The notes under the pieces were generated by a model. That model was not told the origin of the DNA, did no database searches, and saw only the letters and a list, made by a program, of their open reading frames with translations. Source: Burkholderiales bacterium (GTDB lineage: Bacteria; Pseudomonadota; Gammaproteobacteria; Burkholderiales; Nitrosomonadaceae). From it: DNA of 64,000 bases. The number at the start of each line of letters is the position of its first letter. The stretch's first letter is position 1. The stretch spans positions 12,817 through 76,816 of the forward strand of contig JACKLU010000012.1 in assembly GCA_024235735.1 (NCBI GenBank), given 5' to 3'. Below are positions 8,689 to 18,117 of this stretch, one piece after another. Position numbers and translations under genes: made by a program.

Positions 8689-9018
8689 ATGCTGATTAAA
8701 AATGTCATCGAAAACAAACTTCAGGTTTTGCAGCCCCATTTTCTGGAAGTCATCAATGAGAGTTACAAGCACAATGTGCCCAAAGGCTCGGAATCGCATT
8801 TCAAGGTGATTATCGTTGCTGACGCGTTTGAAGGCAAAAGGCTTGTTGCGCGCCACCGGATGGTCAACGCCATGCTTGCCGATGAACTGCGTTCGATTCA
8901 CGCGCTGGTATTAAACACCATGACGCCCGCGGAATGGTCTGACAGGCATGAAGCAGTGAATGACTCCCCACCCTGTCTCGGCGGATCATCCCGCAAGCAC
9001 AGCGAACCGGCCGGATGA
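8689..9018 (+). CDS. bolA: BolA family protein
   Basis: BolA proteins work with monothiol glutaredoxins in iron and Fe-S handling and influence morphology under stress. The 109-aa product shows the BolA core: ESYKHNVPKGSESHFKVIIV, then F.GK..V.RHRMVNAMLADEL. The invariant histidines, including the one in RHRMVN, are present. An upstream in-frame ATG at 8668 lacks a ribosome-binding site; ATG 8689 has AGGAA about 10 nt upstream. The last ~20 residues are a polar extension beyond the fold. Divergent from the FMN reductase, sharing a 109-bp promoter region. Confidence 0.92.
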   Translation: MLIKNVIENKLQVLQPHFLEVINESYKHNVPKGSESHFKVIIVADAFEGKRLVARHRMVNAMLADELRSIHALVLNTMTPAEWSDRHEAVNDSPPCLGGSSRKHSEPAG

Positions 9019-9080
9019 GGAGCCACCCACCCCGGTCTGAAACATCGGCTTCAACGAACTGTTCAGACTGTTCAGACTAT

Positions 9081-9377
9081 TCACTGCCGGCATAAAGCGC
9101 CTTTCTCAGCGCCCCGCTGCCAGGATTCCAGATCCCTCATGCACCCCGGCCCGCACTGGCCGGGATGCTGAAGTTCCTCACGCGCACGCGCAAAATCCAT
9201 CGTGTGCTTGATGGCGACTTCGGCACTCACCCATTGCGCCGCGTCGCAGGCAATCAGATGTCCGGCGCTGTAATGGCCGAGCTGGTCGAGTGTTTCGGCT
9301 TTATCCGCTGTCGTAGTGCAACCGGTAATGGCAACACCCAGAATGATTAATAGTTTGATTTTTCTGTAGATATTCAT
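9081..9377 (-). CDS. Small putative lipoprotein
   Basis: 98-aa protein with a short basic N-terminus, a hydrophobic segment (LLIILGVAI) and a lipobox ITGC, so it is predicted to be cleaved and lipidated at Cys20. The mature part holds three more cysteines (in LIACD, GQCGPGCM) and a terminal LCRQ, so disulfides are possible in the envelope. No family is recognised. It lies between bolA (convergent) and comM (same strand, 168 bp upstream). Confidence 0.75.
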   Translation of the reverse strand: MNIYRKIKLLIILGVAITGCTTTADKAETLDQLGHYSAGHLIACDAAQWVSAEVAIKHTMDFARAREELQHPGQCGPGCMRDLESWQRGAEKGALCRQ

Positions 9378-9545
9378 GATTGATCAACTCGGCGTATGAA
9401 AAAATCCTGCTTTACGCAAACGAAAATAAATAGATTCAGCGTGATATTCCAGTTCATTGCACAATTCAATGATAAAGCATCAATCGGGGCGGTGTCACCC
9501 GGCATGCGTTCCTGAATATGACGCTTTAGCAGCGCACTTATGGCG

Positions 9546-11051
9546 CTAATGCCTGTCCATCCGCCGGTACTGAATGGCTTCGGCGATATGCTGTTTACCG
9601 ATTTTATCCGCATCCGACAAATCCGCGATGGTGCGCGCGACTTTCAGAATGCGGTGATACGCGCGGGCGGACAGGTTCAGGCGGGCGATGGCCTGTTTGA
9701 GCAGGTTTTCGCTGTCCGGATCAGGCGCGCAGAACCGGTCGATTTCCTTGACGCTCAATTGATTATTGGCTTTTCCCTGACGGTCGATTTGTTTCCGGTA
9801 GGATTTTTCGATACGCCGCCGGATGGTTTCGCTTTTCTCGCCGGTTGTCTGCTGGCGCATCAATTCTTCCTGCGGCACGGCGGGCACTTCGATCTGCAGG
9901 TCGATGCGATCGAGCAGCGGGCCGGAAATCCGCGCACGGTAGCGGACGATCTGATCCGGCGTGCAATGGCATTTGCCGGAAGCGTGTCCCAGATAACCGC
10001 AGGGACAGGGATTCATGGCGGCAATCAGCTGGAAACGCGCGGGAAATTCCGCCTGACGCGCTGCGCGCGAAATAGTAATCCTGCCGGATTCGAGCGGTTC
10101 GCGTAACACTTCAAGCACTTTGCGGTCGAATTCGGCGAGTTCGTCCAGAAACAGGACGCCGTGCATGGCCAGCGAGATTTCGCCGGGACGCGGGTGGCTG
10201 CCGCCGCCGACCAGCGCAACGCCCGACGCAGTGTGATGCGGTGCGCGATAGGGTCTGCGTTTCCAGTTGCGGATATCGAAGCCGCCGTGACCAAGTGACT
10301 GGATGGCCGCCGATTCCAGCGCTTCCGCTTCGGTCATCGGCGGCAGGATGCCCGGAAAACGCGCCGCCAGCATCGATTTCCCGGTGCCGGGCGGGCCGAT
10401 CATCAGCAGGCTGTGACTGCCGGCGGCGGCGATTTCCAGCGCGCGCTTGACCTGCGCCTGTCCCTTGACCTCATCCATATCGGGATAGTCCGGAATGATG
10501 CCCTGCTCTTCCGGCGCATGGCGATACGCCGGCAACGGCGCATCGCCGGTCAGATGCGAACAGATTTGCAGCAAAGTCTGCGCGGCATGGATTTTCGCCT
10601 GCTTGACCAGCGCCGCCTCAGCCGCATTCTGCTGCGGCAGAACAAAACTGCGGCCCGACTGCGCCGCGCTGTAGGTCATGGCCAGTGCGCCGTGTATCGG
10701 CCGCAATTCGCCAGTCAGCGCAAGCTCTCCAGCCCACTCATAACGGTCGAGCGCATCGGCGGGAATTTGTCCGGAAGCCGCCAGAATGCCCAGCGCTATC
10801 GGCAGATCAAAACGGCCGCTTTCCTTGGGCAGGTCGGCGGGCGCCAGATTGACGGTAATGCGCTGCGCCGGAATTTTGAAGTGCGCGGTTTGCAGCGCAG
10901 CGCGGACACGATCGCGGCTTTCCTTGACTTCGGTTTCCGGCAGGCCGACGATGGTAAAACTTGGCAAGCCATTGGCAATATGCGTCTCAACCGTAACCAG
11001 CGGCGCATGCATGCCGGCCAGTGCGCGGCTATACAGAACAGCAAGCGGCAT
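9546..11051 (-). CDS. comM: ComM/YifB family AAA+ ATPase (Mg-chelatase-like)
   Basis: 501-aa AAA+ protein. The homologue ComM is a hexameric helicase that promotes branch migration during natural transformation. Domains in order: N-terminal Lon-substrate-like domain (residues 1-170, LPSFTIVGLPETEVKESRDR), AAA+ core with Walker A GPPGTGKSML and Walker B LFLDELAEF, and a C-terminal Mg_chelatase_C domain ending in YRRMDRH. A CPCGYLGH cysteine cluster sits in the core, as is usual. Length and motifs are complete. ubiK lies 76 bp upstream on the same strand, so the two may be co-transcribed. Confidence 0.96.
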   Translation of the reverse strand: MPLAVLYSRALAGMHAPLVTVETHIANGLPSFTIVGLPETEVKESRDRVRAALQTAHFKIPAQRITVNLAPADLPKESGRFDLPIALGILAASGQIPADALDRYEWAGELALTGELRPIHGALAMTYSAAQSGRSFVLPQQNAAEAALVKQAKIHAAQTLLQICSHLTGDAPLPAYRHAPEEQGIIPDYPDMDEVKGQAQVKRALEIAAAGSHSLLMIGPPGTGKSMLAARFPGILPPMTEAEALESAAIQSLGHGGFDIRNWKRRPYRAPHHTASGVALVGGGSHPRPGEISLAMHGVLFLDELAEFDRKVLEVLREPLESGRITISRAARQAEFPARFQLIAAMNPCPCGYLGHASGKCHCTPDQIVRYRARISGPLLDRIDLQIEVPAVPQEELMRQQTTGEKSETIRRRIEKSYRKQIDRQGKANNQLSVKEIDRFCAPDPDSENLLKQAIARLNLSARAYHRILKVARTIADLSDADKIGKQHIAEAIQYRRMDRH

Positions 11052-11127
11052 CGACGCGGGCGATCAGCCGGCAATGTCCATGATTCCTCAAGGAATCACG
11101 GACGGAGAATCCTTTGGAGGAGACGCA

Positions 11128-11487
11128 TCACATCGCGCTCGACTGCGATGACTCGGTGCTTTGCGCCGTTGCATCCTGACCCTGCGTGGAATTCGGTTGC
11201 GCCCCGAACGCGCCTGCGCCGGCGGCTGCCGTTCCATTTCCGGTAGTGCTGATACCGAGCCGCTGCTCCAGTTCGGCCACTTTGGCTTCGAGCTGGATTA
11301 ATTTTTCCCGTGTGCGCTGCAAAACATTCTGCTGCACGTCAAACTCATCCCGCGTGACGAGATCCAGCCGGGAGAAAACACCGGATAACGCCGCGCGTAC
11401 ATTCCGTTCGACATCTTTTGCCGGACTGTTCTGCAGAATTTCGCTGACTTTCGAATTGATTTCTTCAATGATGTTTTTGTTAAGCAT
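11128..11487 (-). CDS. ubiK: Ubiquinone biosynthesis accessory factor UbiK (BMFP domain)
   Basis: 119-aa member of the YqiC/BMFP family; UbiK helps aerobic ubiquinone synthesis with UbiJ. Residues 1-80 form the coiled-coil BMFP region (DVERNVRAALSGVFSRLDLVTRDEFDVQ... LEAKVAELEQRL), followed by a Gly/Ala/Ser/Gln-rich tail. The open frame extends upstream to 11652, but ATG 11487 is preceded by GGAGAAAA and begins the family-typical MLNKNIIEEI. Adjacent to comM as in many betaproteobacteria. Confidence 0.92.
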   Translation of the reverse strand: MLNKNIIEEINSKVSEILQNSPAKDVERNVRAALSGVFSRLDLVTRDEFDVQQNVLQRTREKLIQLEAKVAELEQRLGISTTGNGTAAAGAGAFGAQPNSTQGQDATAQSTESSQSSAM

Positions 11488-11776
11488 TTTTTCTCCATGG
11501 ATGATATTGCGACAGCTGTTGAATCCGGAATCGTCTTCGCCCCGCATGTGGCGTGATAAAATACTGACCTTACGCCTGCTTGCCTGCGATACTTGCATAT
11601 TCCTGCATATCCAGACAGCGATAAAACAATGGTAAAGCATGATACAAAGCAATGATAAACGGCATCTGTACTTTGTTATTTTTTTATTTCATTCAATATA
11701 CCAAAATAATTTTGATCGTAACAGGCATTGACGACAGGGTCATCTTCAAAAGTTTTTCAATACACGAGTAATTTAC

Positions 11777-12778
11777 ATGGATCGTTTGCAGTTACTTGAG
11801 AATTGGCTACAAAAGCAATTGCCCGGACAAGTCTTTACCGTGGCGCCGGCATCCGCGGATGCAAGTTTCAGACGATATTTCCGCGTGACATCCGGTGACA
11901 AAACCTGGATTGCCATGGATGCGCCGCCGGAGCACGAAGACTGCGCGCCTTTCGTACAGGTGGCGCAGTTGCTGACCGAGGCGGTGCATGTGCCCGATAT
12001 CATCGCACGCGATATCGCGCAGGGGTTTTTATTGCTGTCCGATCTTGGCGGCACGACTTATCTGCACGCGCTGAACCGTGAACCGGAAACCGCGAACAGC
12101 CTGTACGCCGCCGCAACCGATGCACTGGTGCAGATGCAACTGATCCGGCAGCTGGAAGGTGTGCCTGCGTATGACGAAAAACTGCTGCGCTTCGAGCTCG
12201 GTCTTTTTCCGGACTGGTATGTGGCGCGCCATTTGCAGGCTGCATTGACGGATGATCAGCAAGCCGTTCTGGAGCAGACATTCGATCGCATCGTGCGGAA
12301 TAATCTTGCGCAACCGCGCGTGTTCGTGCATCGCGATTATCATTCGCGCAACCTCATGGTGACCACGCCCAATCCGGGCGTACTCGATTTTCAGGACGCG
12401 GTTGCCGGGCCGATCACCTACGATCTGGTATCCTTGTTAAAGGATGCCTATATTCAATGGGATGAAGAACGCATTCTCGACTGGGCGATTCGTTACTGGG
12501 AAAAAGCGCGCAAGGCGGGGCTGCCGGTAGCGGTCGATTTCGGCGAATTTTATCGCGATTTTGAATGGATGGGCGTGCAACGCCATATCAAAGTACTCGG
12601 TATTTTTGCACGGCTGTGTTACCGTGATGGCAAGGCTGCGTATCTGCATGACATGCCACGCGTGATGCATTATCTGCGCAAGGCGTGCGAACGCTATCAG
12701 GAATTGCGCCCCATGCTTGGGTTGCTCGATGAACTTGAAGACAATGCTCCGGCGCAGAAAGTCGGCTATACCTTCTGA
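11777..12778 (+). CDS. amgK: N-acetylmuramate/N-acetylglucosamine kinase AmgK
   Basis: Aminoglycoside-phosphotransferase-fold sugar kinase of the cell-wall recycling shortcut; it phosphorylates MurNAc (and GlcNAc) at the anomeric position. The 333-aa product has the APH catalytic loop HRDYHSRNLMV and the metal-binding VLDFQDAVAGP. The following gene is murU, which uses the AmgK product; this pairing is what separates AmgK from a generic phosphotransferase. The two genes are 38 bp apart on one strand. A recycling route of this type bypasses MurA, the fosfomycin target. Confidence 0.93.
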   Translation: MDRLQLLENWLQKQLPGQVFTVAPASADASFRRYFRVTSGDKTWIAMDAPPEHEDCAPFVQVAQLLTEAVHVPDIIARDIAQGFLLLSDLGGTTYLHALNREPETANSLYAAATDALVQMQLIRQLEGVPAYDEKLLRFELGLFPDWYVARHLQAALTDDQQAVLEQTFDRIVRNNLAQPRVFVHRDYHSRNLMVTTPNPGVLDFQDAVAGPITYDLVSLLKDAYIQWDEERILDWAIRYWEKARKAGLPVAVDFGEFYRDFEWMGVQRHIKVLGIFARLCYRDGKAAYLHDMPRVMHYLRKACERYQELRPMLGLLDELEDNAPAQKVGYTF

Positions 12779-12816
12779 CAGCCTGTTAGCAGGCTGCATT
12801 TTCCGCCAAGTCCGCC

Positions 12817-13536
12817 ATGCGATTTAAGGCGATGATTCTGGCCGCGGGGCGTGGAGAGCGCATGCGTCCGCTGACCGACAGCAGACCAAAGCCTTTGCTC
12901 ATGGCGGGCAGCCGGATGCTGATTGAACACCAGATCATTCGTCTTGCACAGGCCGGTTTTAACGATATCGTGATCAATCACGCTTATCTGGGCGAAATGA
13001 TTGAACATGCGCTTGGCGATGGCCGGCGCTATGGCGTACATATCCTGTATTCGCCCGAGCATGTGGTGCTGGAGACGGCGGGCGGCATTGCGAACGCCAT
13101 GCCGCTATTGACGGATACCAACACCAATTCCGGCAGGCCGTTTCTGGTGGTCAATGCCGATGTGTACTGCGAATTCGATTATGCGCGTCTGCTGCCGGTT
13201 TTGCAGACGCTGCTGCGCGGCAACGCTGACCGGCTGGCGCATCTGGTGCTGGTGGATAATCCGGCGCATCATGCAGCGGGCGACTTCGCGTTAAATGATG
13301 GAACCGTTGAAATGACTGGCGGAAAACAACTGACATTCAGCGGTATCGGCGTCTATCATCCCGTTTTATTCAACGGGGTAGCGCCGGGGCAGCCGGAAAA
13401 ACTGGCGCCGCTTTTGCGTGCGGCGATTACGCAACAGAAAGTCACGGGCGAGTATTTTTCAGGCGTCTGGGAGGATATTGGCACGCCGGAGCGGCTGCTG
13501 CAACTCGATAGACAACTGATCGAGAAGCATGAATAA
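12817..13536 (+). CDS. murU: N-acetylmuramate-1-phosphate uridylyltransferase MurU
   Basis: Nucleotidyltransferase converting MurNAc-1-phosphate and UTP to UDP-MurNAc in peptidoglycan recycling. The 239-aa protein begins with the family signature LAAGRGERMRPLTD followed by RPKPLL, and carries the metal-binding NADVYCEFD and the product-site GIGVYHP and WEDIGTPERL. Lies 38 bp after amgK, forming the amgK-murU unit; pepP follows after 22 bp. All active-site elements are present. Confidence 0.94.
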   Translation: MRFKAMILAAGRGERMRPLTDSRPKPLLMAGSRMLIEHQIIRLAQAGFNDIVINHAYLGEMIEHALGDGRRYGVHILYSPEHVVLETAGGIANAMPLLTDTNTNSGRPFLVVNADVYCEFDYARLLPVLQTLLRGNADRLAHLVLVDNPAHHAAGDFALNDGTVEMTGGKQLTFSGIGVYHPVLFNGVAPGQPEKLAPLLRAAITQQKVTGEYFSGVWEDIGTPERLLQLDRQLIEKHE

Positions 13537-13558
13537 AAACTGAGCAGAAAGATTTTTT

Positions 13559-14866
13559 ATGACCACAATGGAACAATATCTAACCCGGCGCAGACAACTG
13601 GCGTCGAAAATGAACAGCGGCGTGGCCGTCATTCCGACAGCGCCCGAACGACTGCGCAATCGGGATGCGCATTATCCCTATCGTTTTGACAGCTACTTTT
13701 ACTACTTAACCGGATTCAGGGAACCGGAAGCAGTGCTGGTGATCACCGCCGCATCCGAAAAAGCACCGGCCAGACATATTTTGTTCTGCCGCGATAAAGA
13801 TGTGGAAAGGGAAATATGGGATGGTTTCCGGTATGGGCCACTCCTTGCCCGGGAAACATTCGGCTTCGATGAAGCCTATACCATTGCGCAGCTCGATGAA
13901 CTGCTGCCCAAGTTATTGGCGAATCAGTCCGTCGTTTATTCCACCATAGGCCATGACTCCGCCTGGGAACAGCGCATCGCCGGATGGATCAATACGGTGC
14001 GCGCGCAAAGCCGCAGCGGTGTGACCGCGCCGCATGAAATCAGCGATTACCGCACGCTACTCGATGAGATGCGTCTGATCAAGGACACGCATGAACTGCA
14101 AACCATGCGCCGCGCCGCCGGGATTTCCGCGCAGGCGCATTGCGTTGCGATGCAGGCGACAAAGCCGGGCAAGTTCGAATATGAAATCGAAGCCGAGCTG
14201 TTGCATGTTTTTCGCCGGCACGGTGCGCAGGCGCCTGCATATACCTCCATCGTAGCGGGCGGCGCCAATGCCTGTATATTGCATTATATCGACAACAGCG
14301 CACAGCTGAATGCAGGCGATTTATTGCTGATTGACGCTGGCTGCGAACTTGACGGCTATGCCGCGGATATCACGCGGACATTCCCGGTCAATGGCCGATA
14401 CACGTCCGCGCAGAAAGACATTTATGAACTGGTACTGGCTGCACAACAAGCGGCGATAGATCAGGCCAGACCTGGCAGTTCCTGGAATGATCCGCATCAG
14501 GCGGCGTTGAACATTCTGGCGCAGGGATTTGTCGATTTCGGCTTGTGCCAGGGTAGCGTTGAAGCCGTGCTGGAATCGGAGGATTACAAACGGTTCTACA
14601 TGCATCGTACAGGACATTGGCTCGGCATGGATGTGCATGATGCCGGCGAATACAAGCAGCGCGGCGAATGGCGGACGTTGCAGGCGGGCATGACGCTGAC
14701 CGTAGAGCCAGGCTGCTATATCCGGCCAGCCGAGAATGTGCCGCAGGCTTTCTGGAACATCGGCGTGCGCATCGAAGATGATGTGCTGATCACATCGGAA
14801 GGAAACGAAATACTGACCGCCGGCGTACCGAAAACGGTCAATGCAATAGAGGAGTTAATGCGATGA
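13559..14866 (+). CDS. pepP: Xaa-Pro aminopeptidase PepP
   Basis: Cytosolic metallopeptidase removing N-terminal residues that precede proline. 435 aa: N-terminal creatinase-like domain (residues 1-170), then the pita-bread catalytic domain. The metal ligands are visible: Asp in LIDAGCELDG and ADITRTFPV, His in HRTGHWLGMDVHD, and Glu in LTVEPGCY and GVRIEDDV. Starts 22 bp after murU and ends in a 4-bp overlap with the next gene, so it belongs to the amgK-murU-pepP run. Confidence 0.96.
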   Translation: MTTMEQYLTRRRQLASKMNSGVAVIPTAPERLRNRDAHYPYRFDSYFYYLTGFREPEAVLVITAASEKAPARHILFCRDKDVEREIWDGFRYGPLLARETFGFDEAYTIAQLDELLPKLLANQSVVYSTIGHDSAWEQRIAGWINTVRAQSRSGVTAPHEISDYRTLLDEMRLIKDTHELQTMRRAAGISAQAHCVAMQATKPGKFEYEIEAELLHVFRRHGAQAPAYTSIVAGGANACILHYIDNSAQLNAGDLLLIDAGCELDGYAADITRTFPVNGRYTSAQKDIYELVLAAQQAAIDQARPGSSWNDPHQAALNILAQGFVDFGLCQGSVEAVLESEDYKRFYMHRTGHWLGMDVHDAGEYKQRGEWRTLQAGMTLTVEPGCYIRPAENVPQAFWNIGVRIEDDVLITSEGNEILTAGVPKTVNAIEELMR

Positions 14867-15273
14867 ATGACGAACACCGCAAAATCATAATCCGGAAAAT
14901 TTCAAGTTACGAACAGCAGGGAACGGATTCGCCAGGCGCGCCGCCGCCATCGCCTATCAACCGCTGGGTGGCGTTGATTATCATGATTCCAGTACTGGCC
15001 CTGCTGGCGGTGCTGGGTGTCTTTTTTTTCACCATTTTTGTTGCGCTGTTTTCACTGATTGCCATTATTATCGGCCTGCGCATCTGGTGGCTGCGCCGCA
15101 AATTCAGACGGCACATGCAGGAAACCGGCGCAACACCGGATGACCGGCAACAGGGCTATAACGCGCCGACCGATCAGTACAGCAGGGCCGATCGCGTCGA
15201 AGATGCCGAGATTATCGAAGAAACCACGATTATCAAAGAAAGCAGGAAATCACCTGACGACAAAAGACAATAA
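14863..15273 (+). CDS. Membrane protein of unknown function
   Basis: 136-aa protein whose start overlaps the pepP stop (ATGA at 14863-14866), so it is translationally coupled. A hydrophilic N-terminus (about 30 residues, proline-rich) is followed by two adjacent hydrophobic helices at about residues 32-52 and 54-72, then a basic stretch (WWLRRKFRRH) and an acidic, lysine-rich tail (EIIEETTIIKE). The positive segment after the second helix suggests both termini face the cytoplasm. I do not recognise a named family. Confidence 0.8.
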   Translation: MNDEHRKIIIRKISSYEQQGTDSPGAPPPSPINRWVALIIMIPVLALLAVLGVFFFTIFVALFSLIAIIIGLRIWWLRRKFRRHMQETGATPDDRQQGYNAPTDQYSRADRVEDAEIIEETTIIKESRKSPDDKRQ

Positions 15274-15483
15274 GCATTCCGGCGATCAGCATTGTCGGCG
15301 CAGGTCTTTCCGCCGGAAAGCGATTGCAGCGTTGAATTTTTCCGTTATCTGCATCGCGCTTGAAAGTTGAATCCGCCTCTTTTTTTATATCCTTTTACCC
15401 CCTCCTCCTCACTTTTACAGCAAGGTAAAGGGTAAAGGAAAGGGCGGCCCCGCAGCATCTTTCAGCGCAACCGATAGCGCAGC
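15274..15483. terminator. Convergent intergenic region with an imperfect inverted repeat
   Basis: Between the membrane gene ending at 15273 and the convergent gene ending at 15484. TCCTTTTACCC near 15390 and GGGTAAAGGA near 15427 form an imperfect stem with one bulged base around a C/T-rich loop. This is a plausible shared transcription stop for the two converging units, though no clear U-run follows it. Confidence 0.35.
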
Positions 15484-16515
15484 TTATTTCCTCGATCTGG
15501 CGGACATGCTGTCCTGATATTCCTGGAAATGCTCGCTGCTGCAAAAATATTTGCCGTCAAAGCGAATGGCTTCTTCCTTCGGAATCAGAATATCGCACTG
15601 ATAACACTGCACGATATCGCCTTCGAGTATTTCCGTCTTCTTTTCAGCGCGGGCAGCTTGTTCTTCCGTTCTATCTCTTACCGCTTCCTTTGCCGCAGGA
15701 GCAGTGTCCTGCTCTTGCCCGGCGGATTCTTCCCCGCTGTTTGACCAGGTTGCTTTTTGATAATCCGCTGCGGCGTAATAATCGTCAGCGGGCACCTTGA
15801 CCGACTCGCCGAGCAGAATTTCCTTATAACTGACATAGATTGACGCAAAAAGAACGGGACTCAGTATGACGAGCCCGATATAAGGCACCAGCAGAACGAT
15901 AATGGATAATAAATTCAGAATAATGTTATAAACGAAAAAAGGAATGATATTGCGTATGCATGCCAGGAAACTTTTTTTCATGGCGTTTACCGGCGAGAAA
16001 TTGTGCAGAATGATCAATACCGGAGAAAAAATGAAAGCCATCAGCAATGGAATTTGCAGCAGAATAACCATCAGAAAAGAAGACAGAATATTGCTGGATA
16101 TGCCGCCGATTTCACTGCTGTCATAACGTTTGCCGCGTTCCAGCATGGCGACCAAATCGCTGCCGCCGGTCGAGAGAAACACACTGTAGATAATCAGCAA
16201 CCCGACCAGGAAAATAGCGCCAACGGTGATGAGTGGCGCTGTACGGGTTTTAAATCCGATGAACAAATGCGAAACTTCGATTTGCCGGCCTTGCTCCTGA
16301 TCGCGACAAGCGACCATGATACCCGCCAGAAAAACCGGCGCAATGAGCATGAAAATCAGCGGCCCGACCATAGGGATCAGCAATGAAAGCGTAACAACGA
16401 TCAGAAAAGGAATGAAGCAAATCAACATCCAGACCATTGGCGCTTTACGAAACATTTGGAAGCCTTGAGCGATCCAATACCATCCATGTATTGCGCTGAC
16501 TTGACGAATTTCCAT
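15484..16515 (-). CDS. BPSS1780-type membrane protein with a C-terminal zinc-ribbon (PP0621-like) domain
   Basis: 343-aa integral membrane protein. The N-terminal ~250 residues begin with a conserved HGWYWIAQGFQMFRKAP segment and hold about six hydrophobic helices, matching the BPSS1780 family of unknown function. After a charged Ala/Glu linker the last ~45 residues read CYQCDILIPKEEAIRF...KYFCSSEHFQEY, a likely metal site like that of small PP0621 proteins. GTG 16521 is in frame, but GGAGAA ends immediately before it, while ATG 16515 is 6 nt away, so I prefer the ATG. The two-part architecture looks like a fusion. Confidence 0.8.
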   Translation of the reverse strand: MEIRQVSAIHGWYWIAQGFQMFRKAPMVWMLICFIPFLIVVTLSLLIPMVGPLIFMLIAPVFLAGIMVACRDQEQGRQIEVSHLFIGFKTRTAPLITVGAIFLVGLLIIYSVFLSTGGSDLVAMLERGKRYDSSEIGGISSNILSSFLMVILLQIPLLMAFIFSPVLIILHNFSPVNAMKKSFLACIRNIIPFFVYNIILNLLSIIVLLVPYIGLVILSPVLFASIYVSYKEILLGESVKVPADDYYAAADYQKATWSNSGEESAGQEQDTAPAAKEAVRDRTEEQAARAEKKTEILEGDIVQCYQCDILIPKEEAIRFDGKYFCSSEHFQEYQDSMSARSRK

Positions 16516-16617
16516 GGGCACTTCTCCAGTGTTAAGTTCGATATGACGATTTTTTCGTTTTTTAATGATAGATTAGCTAGAAACCAGACCTTTAGTTCTT
16601 GTGATTTTAGCGGCGCT

Positions 16618-17568
16618 TTATAGCCAAAGTTGTTTCAGTTTATCCTGATTTTCCGAATGATGCTGTAACAGTGTTTTAAATTCATCCGGATTTTTTGCGT
16701 GCGTGAGCTCTCCCGGTCTGGGCAAATGATAATCGTACAAGCGGGAAATCCAGAAGCGCAATGCGCCTGCGCGCAGCATAACCGGCCAGAAATGGTGTTC
16801 GGCCGCTGTCAACGGCCGGATATCGTGATAGGCTCTAAGCAACGATAATGTGCGCGCCTCATCCAGCGTTCTCTGTTGGGTAAGGCACCAGTCGTTGACG
16901 ACAATGGCCAGATCGTACAGCAGGTTATCATTGCAGGCGAAATAGAAATCAATCACGCCACCAATGGTATGATCGTTAAAAAGAATGTTGTCCCGGAAAA
17001 GATCGGCGTGAATGACGCCTCTGGGCAAATCTTCCGGTTGCGATAATGACTGGAAATCCAATTCGCTATCCAGTAACGCACATTCTTCCGGATTCAGAAA
17101 CGGCTGGATTTCCGGTCTTCTCGCCCGCCACCAACGCAATCCGCGCGGATTCTCCATACAGGCAGAATAACTTTGCCCGCCGATATGCATTTTTGCCAGC
17201 ATGCCACCGACTTCCGCGCAATGCGCCGGACCCGGGGTTTCCAGCGATTTTCCCGGTAAACAGGAAACGATACATGCCGGTTTACCGTTGAGTTCACCGA
17301 ATAATCGGTTATCGCGCATGGGAACCGGCGCTGGGCAGGGAATCTGATGATTCGACAAATGCGCCATCAGATTCAGATAAAAAGGCAATTCACTGGCGGT
17401 TAATTTCTCGAACAGCGTCAGTACAAATTTATTTTGCGAGGTAGTGACAAAAAAATTGGAGTTCTCGATGCCGGACGAAATGCCCTGCAACTCGATCAGT
17501 TCGCCCAGTGCGTAGTTTCTCAGCCAGCCGGAAAGTTGTTTTTCTGTGACAGGTGTAAAAACGGACAT
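16618..17568 (-). CDS. thrB: Homoserine kinase (ThrB, aminoglycoside-phosphotransferase fold)
   Basis: Threonine pathway kinase making O-phosphohomoserine from homoserine and ATP. The 316-aa protein is of the APH-fold type found in beta- and some gammaproteobacteria, not the GHMP type. The N-terminal SVFTPVTEKQLSGWL is family-typical, the catalytic loop is VIHADLFRDNILF and the metal site is GGVIDFYFA. It lies 89 bp downstream of the DUF2782 gene on the same strand. Confidence 0.95.
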   Translation of the reverse strand: MSVFTPVTEKQLSGWLRNYALGELIELQGISSGIENSNFFVTTSQNKFVLTLFEKLTASELPFYLNLMAHLSNHQIPCPAPVPMRDNRLFGELNGKPACIVSCLPGKSLETPGPAHCAEVGGMLAKMHIGGQSYSACMENPRGLRWWRARRPEIQPFLNPEECALLDSELDFQSLSQPEDLPRGVIHADLFRDNILFNDHTIGGVIDFYFACNDNLLYDLAIVVNDWCLTQQRTLDEARTLSLLRAYHDIRPLTAAEHHFWPVMLRAGALRFWISRLYDYHLPRPGELTHAKNPDEFKTLLQHHSENQDKLKQLWL

Positions 17569-17657
17569 GCGTTAATAACGTGGAAAAAGGCTAATGTATG
17601 CGGGTATTGTTGAGGCGGATTGAATAATTTGCTGGAAGCCGTCCCTGTCTATCACGT

Positions 17658-18056
17658 TCAGAATTCAAGCAACCGCCACATGGGTGTACTGACGTTGCCG
17701 CCGGGTTCACCCGAATGTTCATTCATACGACCACGATTTCTGACCATGTAATAAGGAAAACCAACGCGCGGCGTCACTTTGATCATGTATAACTCGCCGT
17801 TGAGGCGATACTCTTCAATGGTATCTTCACCGCGCTTGATAATCGTTACCTGCGGTTCGAGTTCGGGATCCAGTTCCATATCGGGAGGCAATGGCGGCGG
17901 CGCGGCCAGCTCCGGCAGGTCTGTGTCGTTCAGTTCGGGTAACTCCGGTATTTCAGGCAACGGCACCAGATTTTTAGGTCTATCCGATTGCGCCATGAGC
18001 GGTAGCGCGAAAAAAAGCGCAAAACTGAGCGGCAGGATCATTAATAATCGGTACAT
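17658..18056 (-). CDS. DUF2782 family periplasmic protein
   Basis: 132-aa protein with a clear signal peptide (LLMILPLSFALFFALPLMAQS) and a mature part that starts with a proline-rich acidic spacer (PELPELNDTDLPELAAPP) and ends in the DUF2782 core (VTIIKRGEDTIEEYRLNGELYMIKV... GFPYYMV). The function of the family is unknown. In many betaproteobacteria it sits beside thrB and polA, as here. Predicted periplasmic. Confidence 0.85.
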   Translation of the reverse strand: MYRLLMILPLSFALFFALPLMAQSDRPKNLVPLPEIPELPELNDTDLPELAAPPPLPPDMELDPELEPQVTIIKRGEDTIEEYRLNGELYMIKVTPRVGFPYYMVRNRGRMNEHSGEPGGNVSTPMWRLLEF

Positions 18057-18117
18057 GGCATTATCCGGTGGTCTGATATGGCGGAACGGGTATTTTACCC
18101 AAATTCGCTGACGTTGG

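Noticed and set aside
9374..9613. 79-aa minus-strand ORF between the lipoprotein and comM
   Set aside because: Overlaps the comM 3' end in another frame, has no ribosome-binding site or family features, and its composition looks random.
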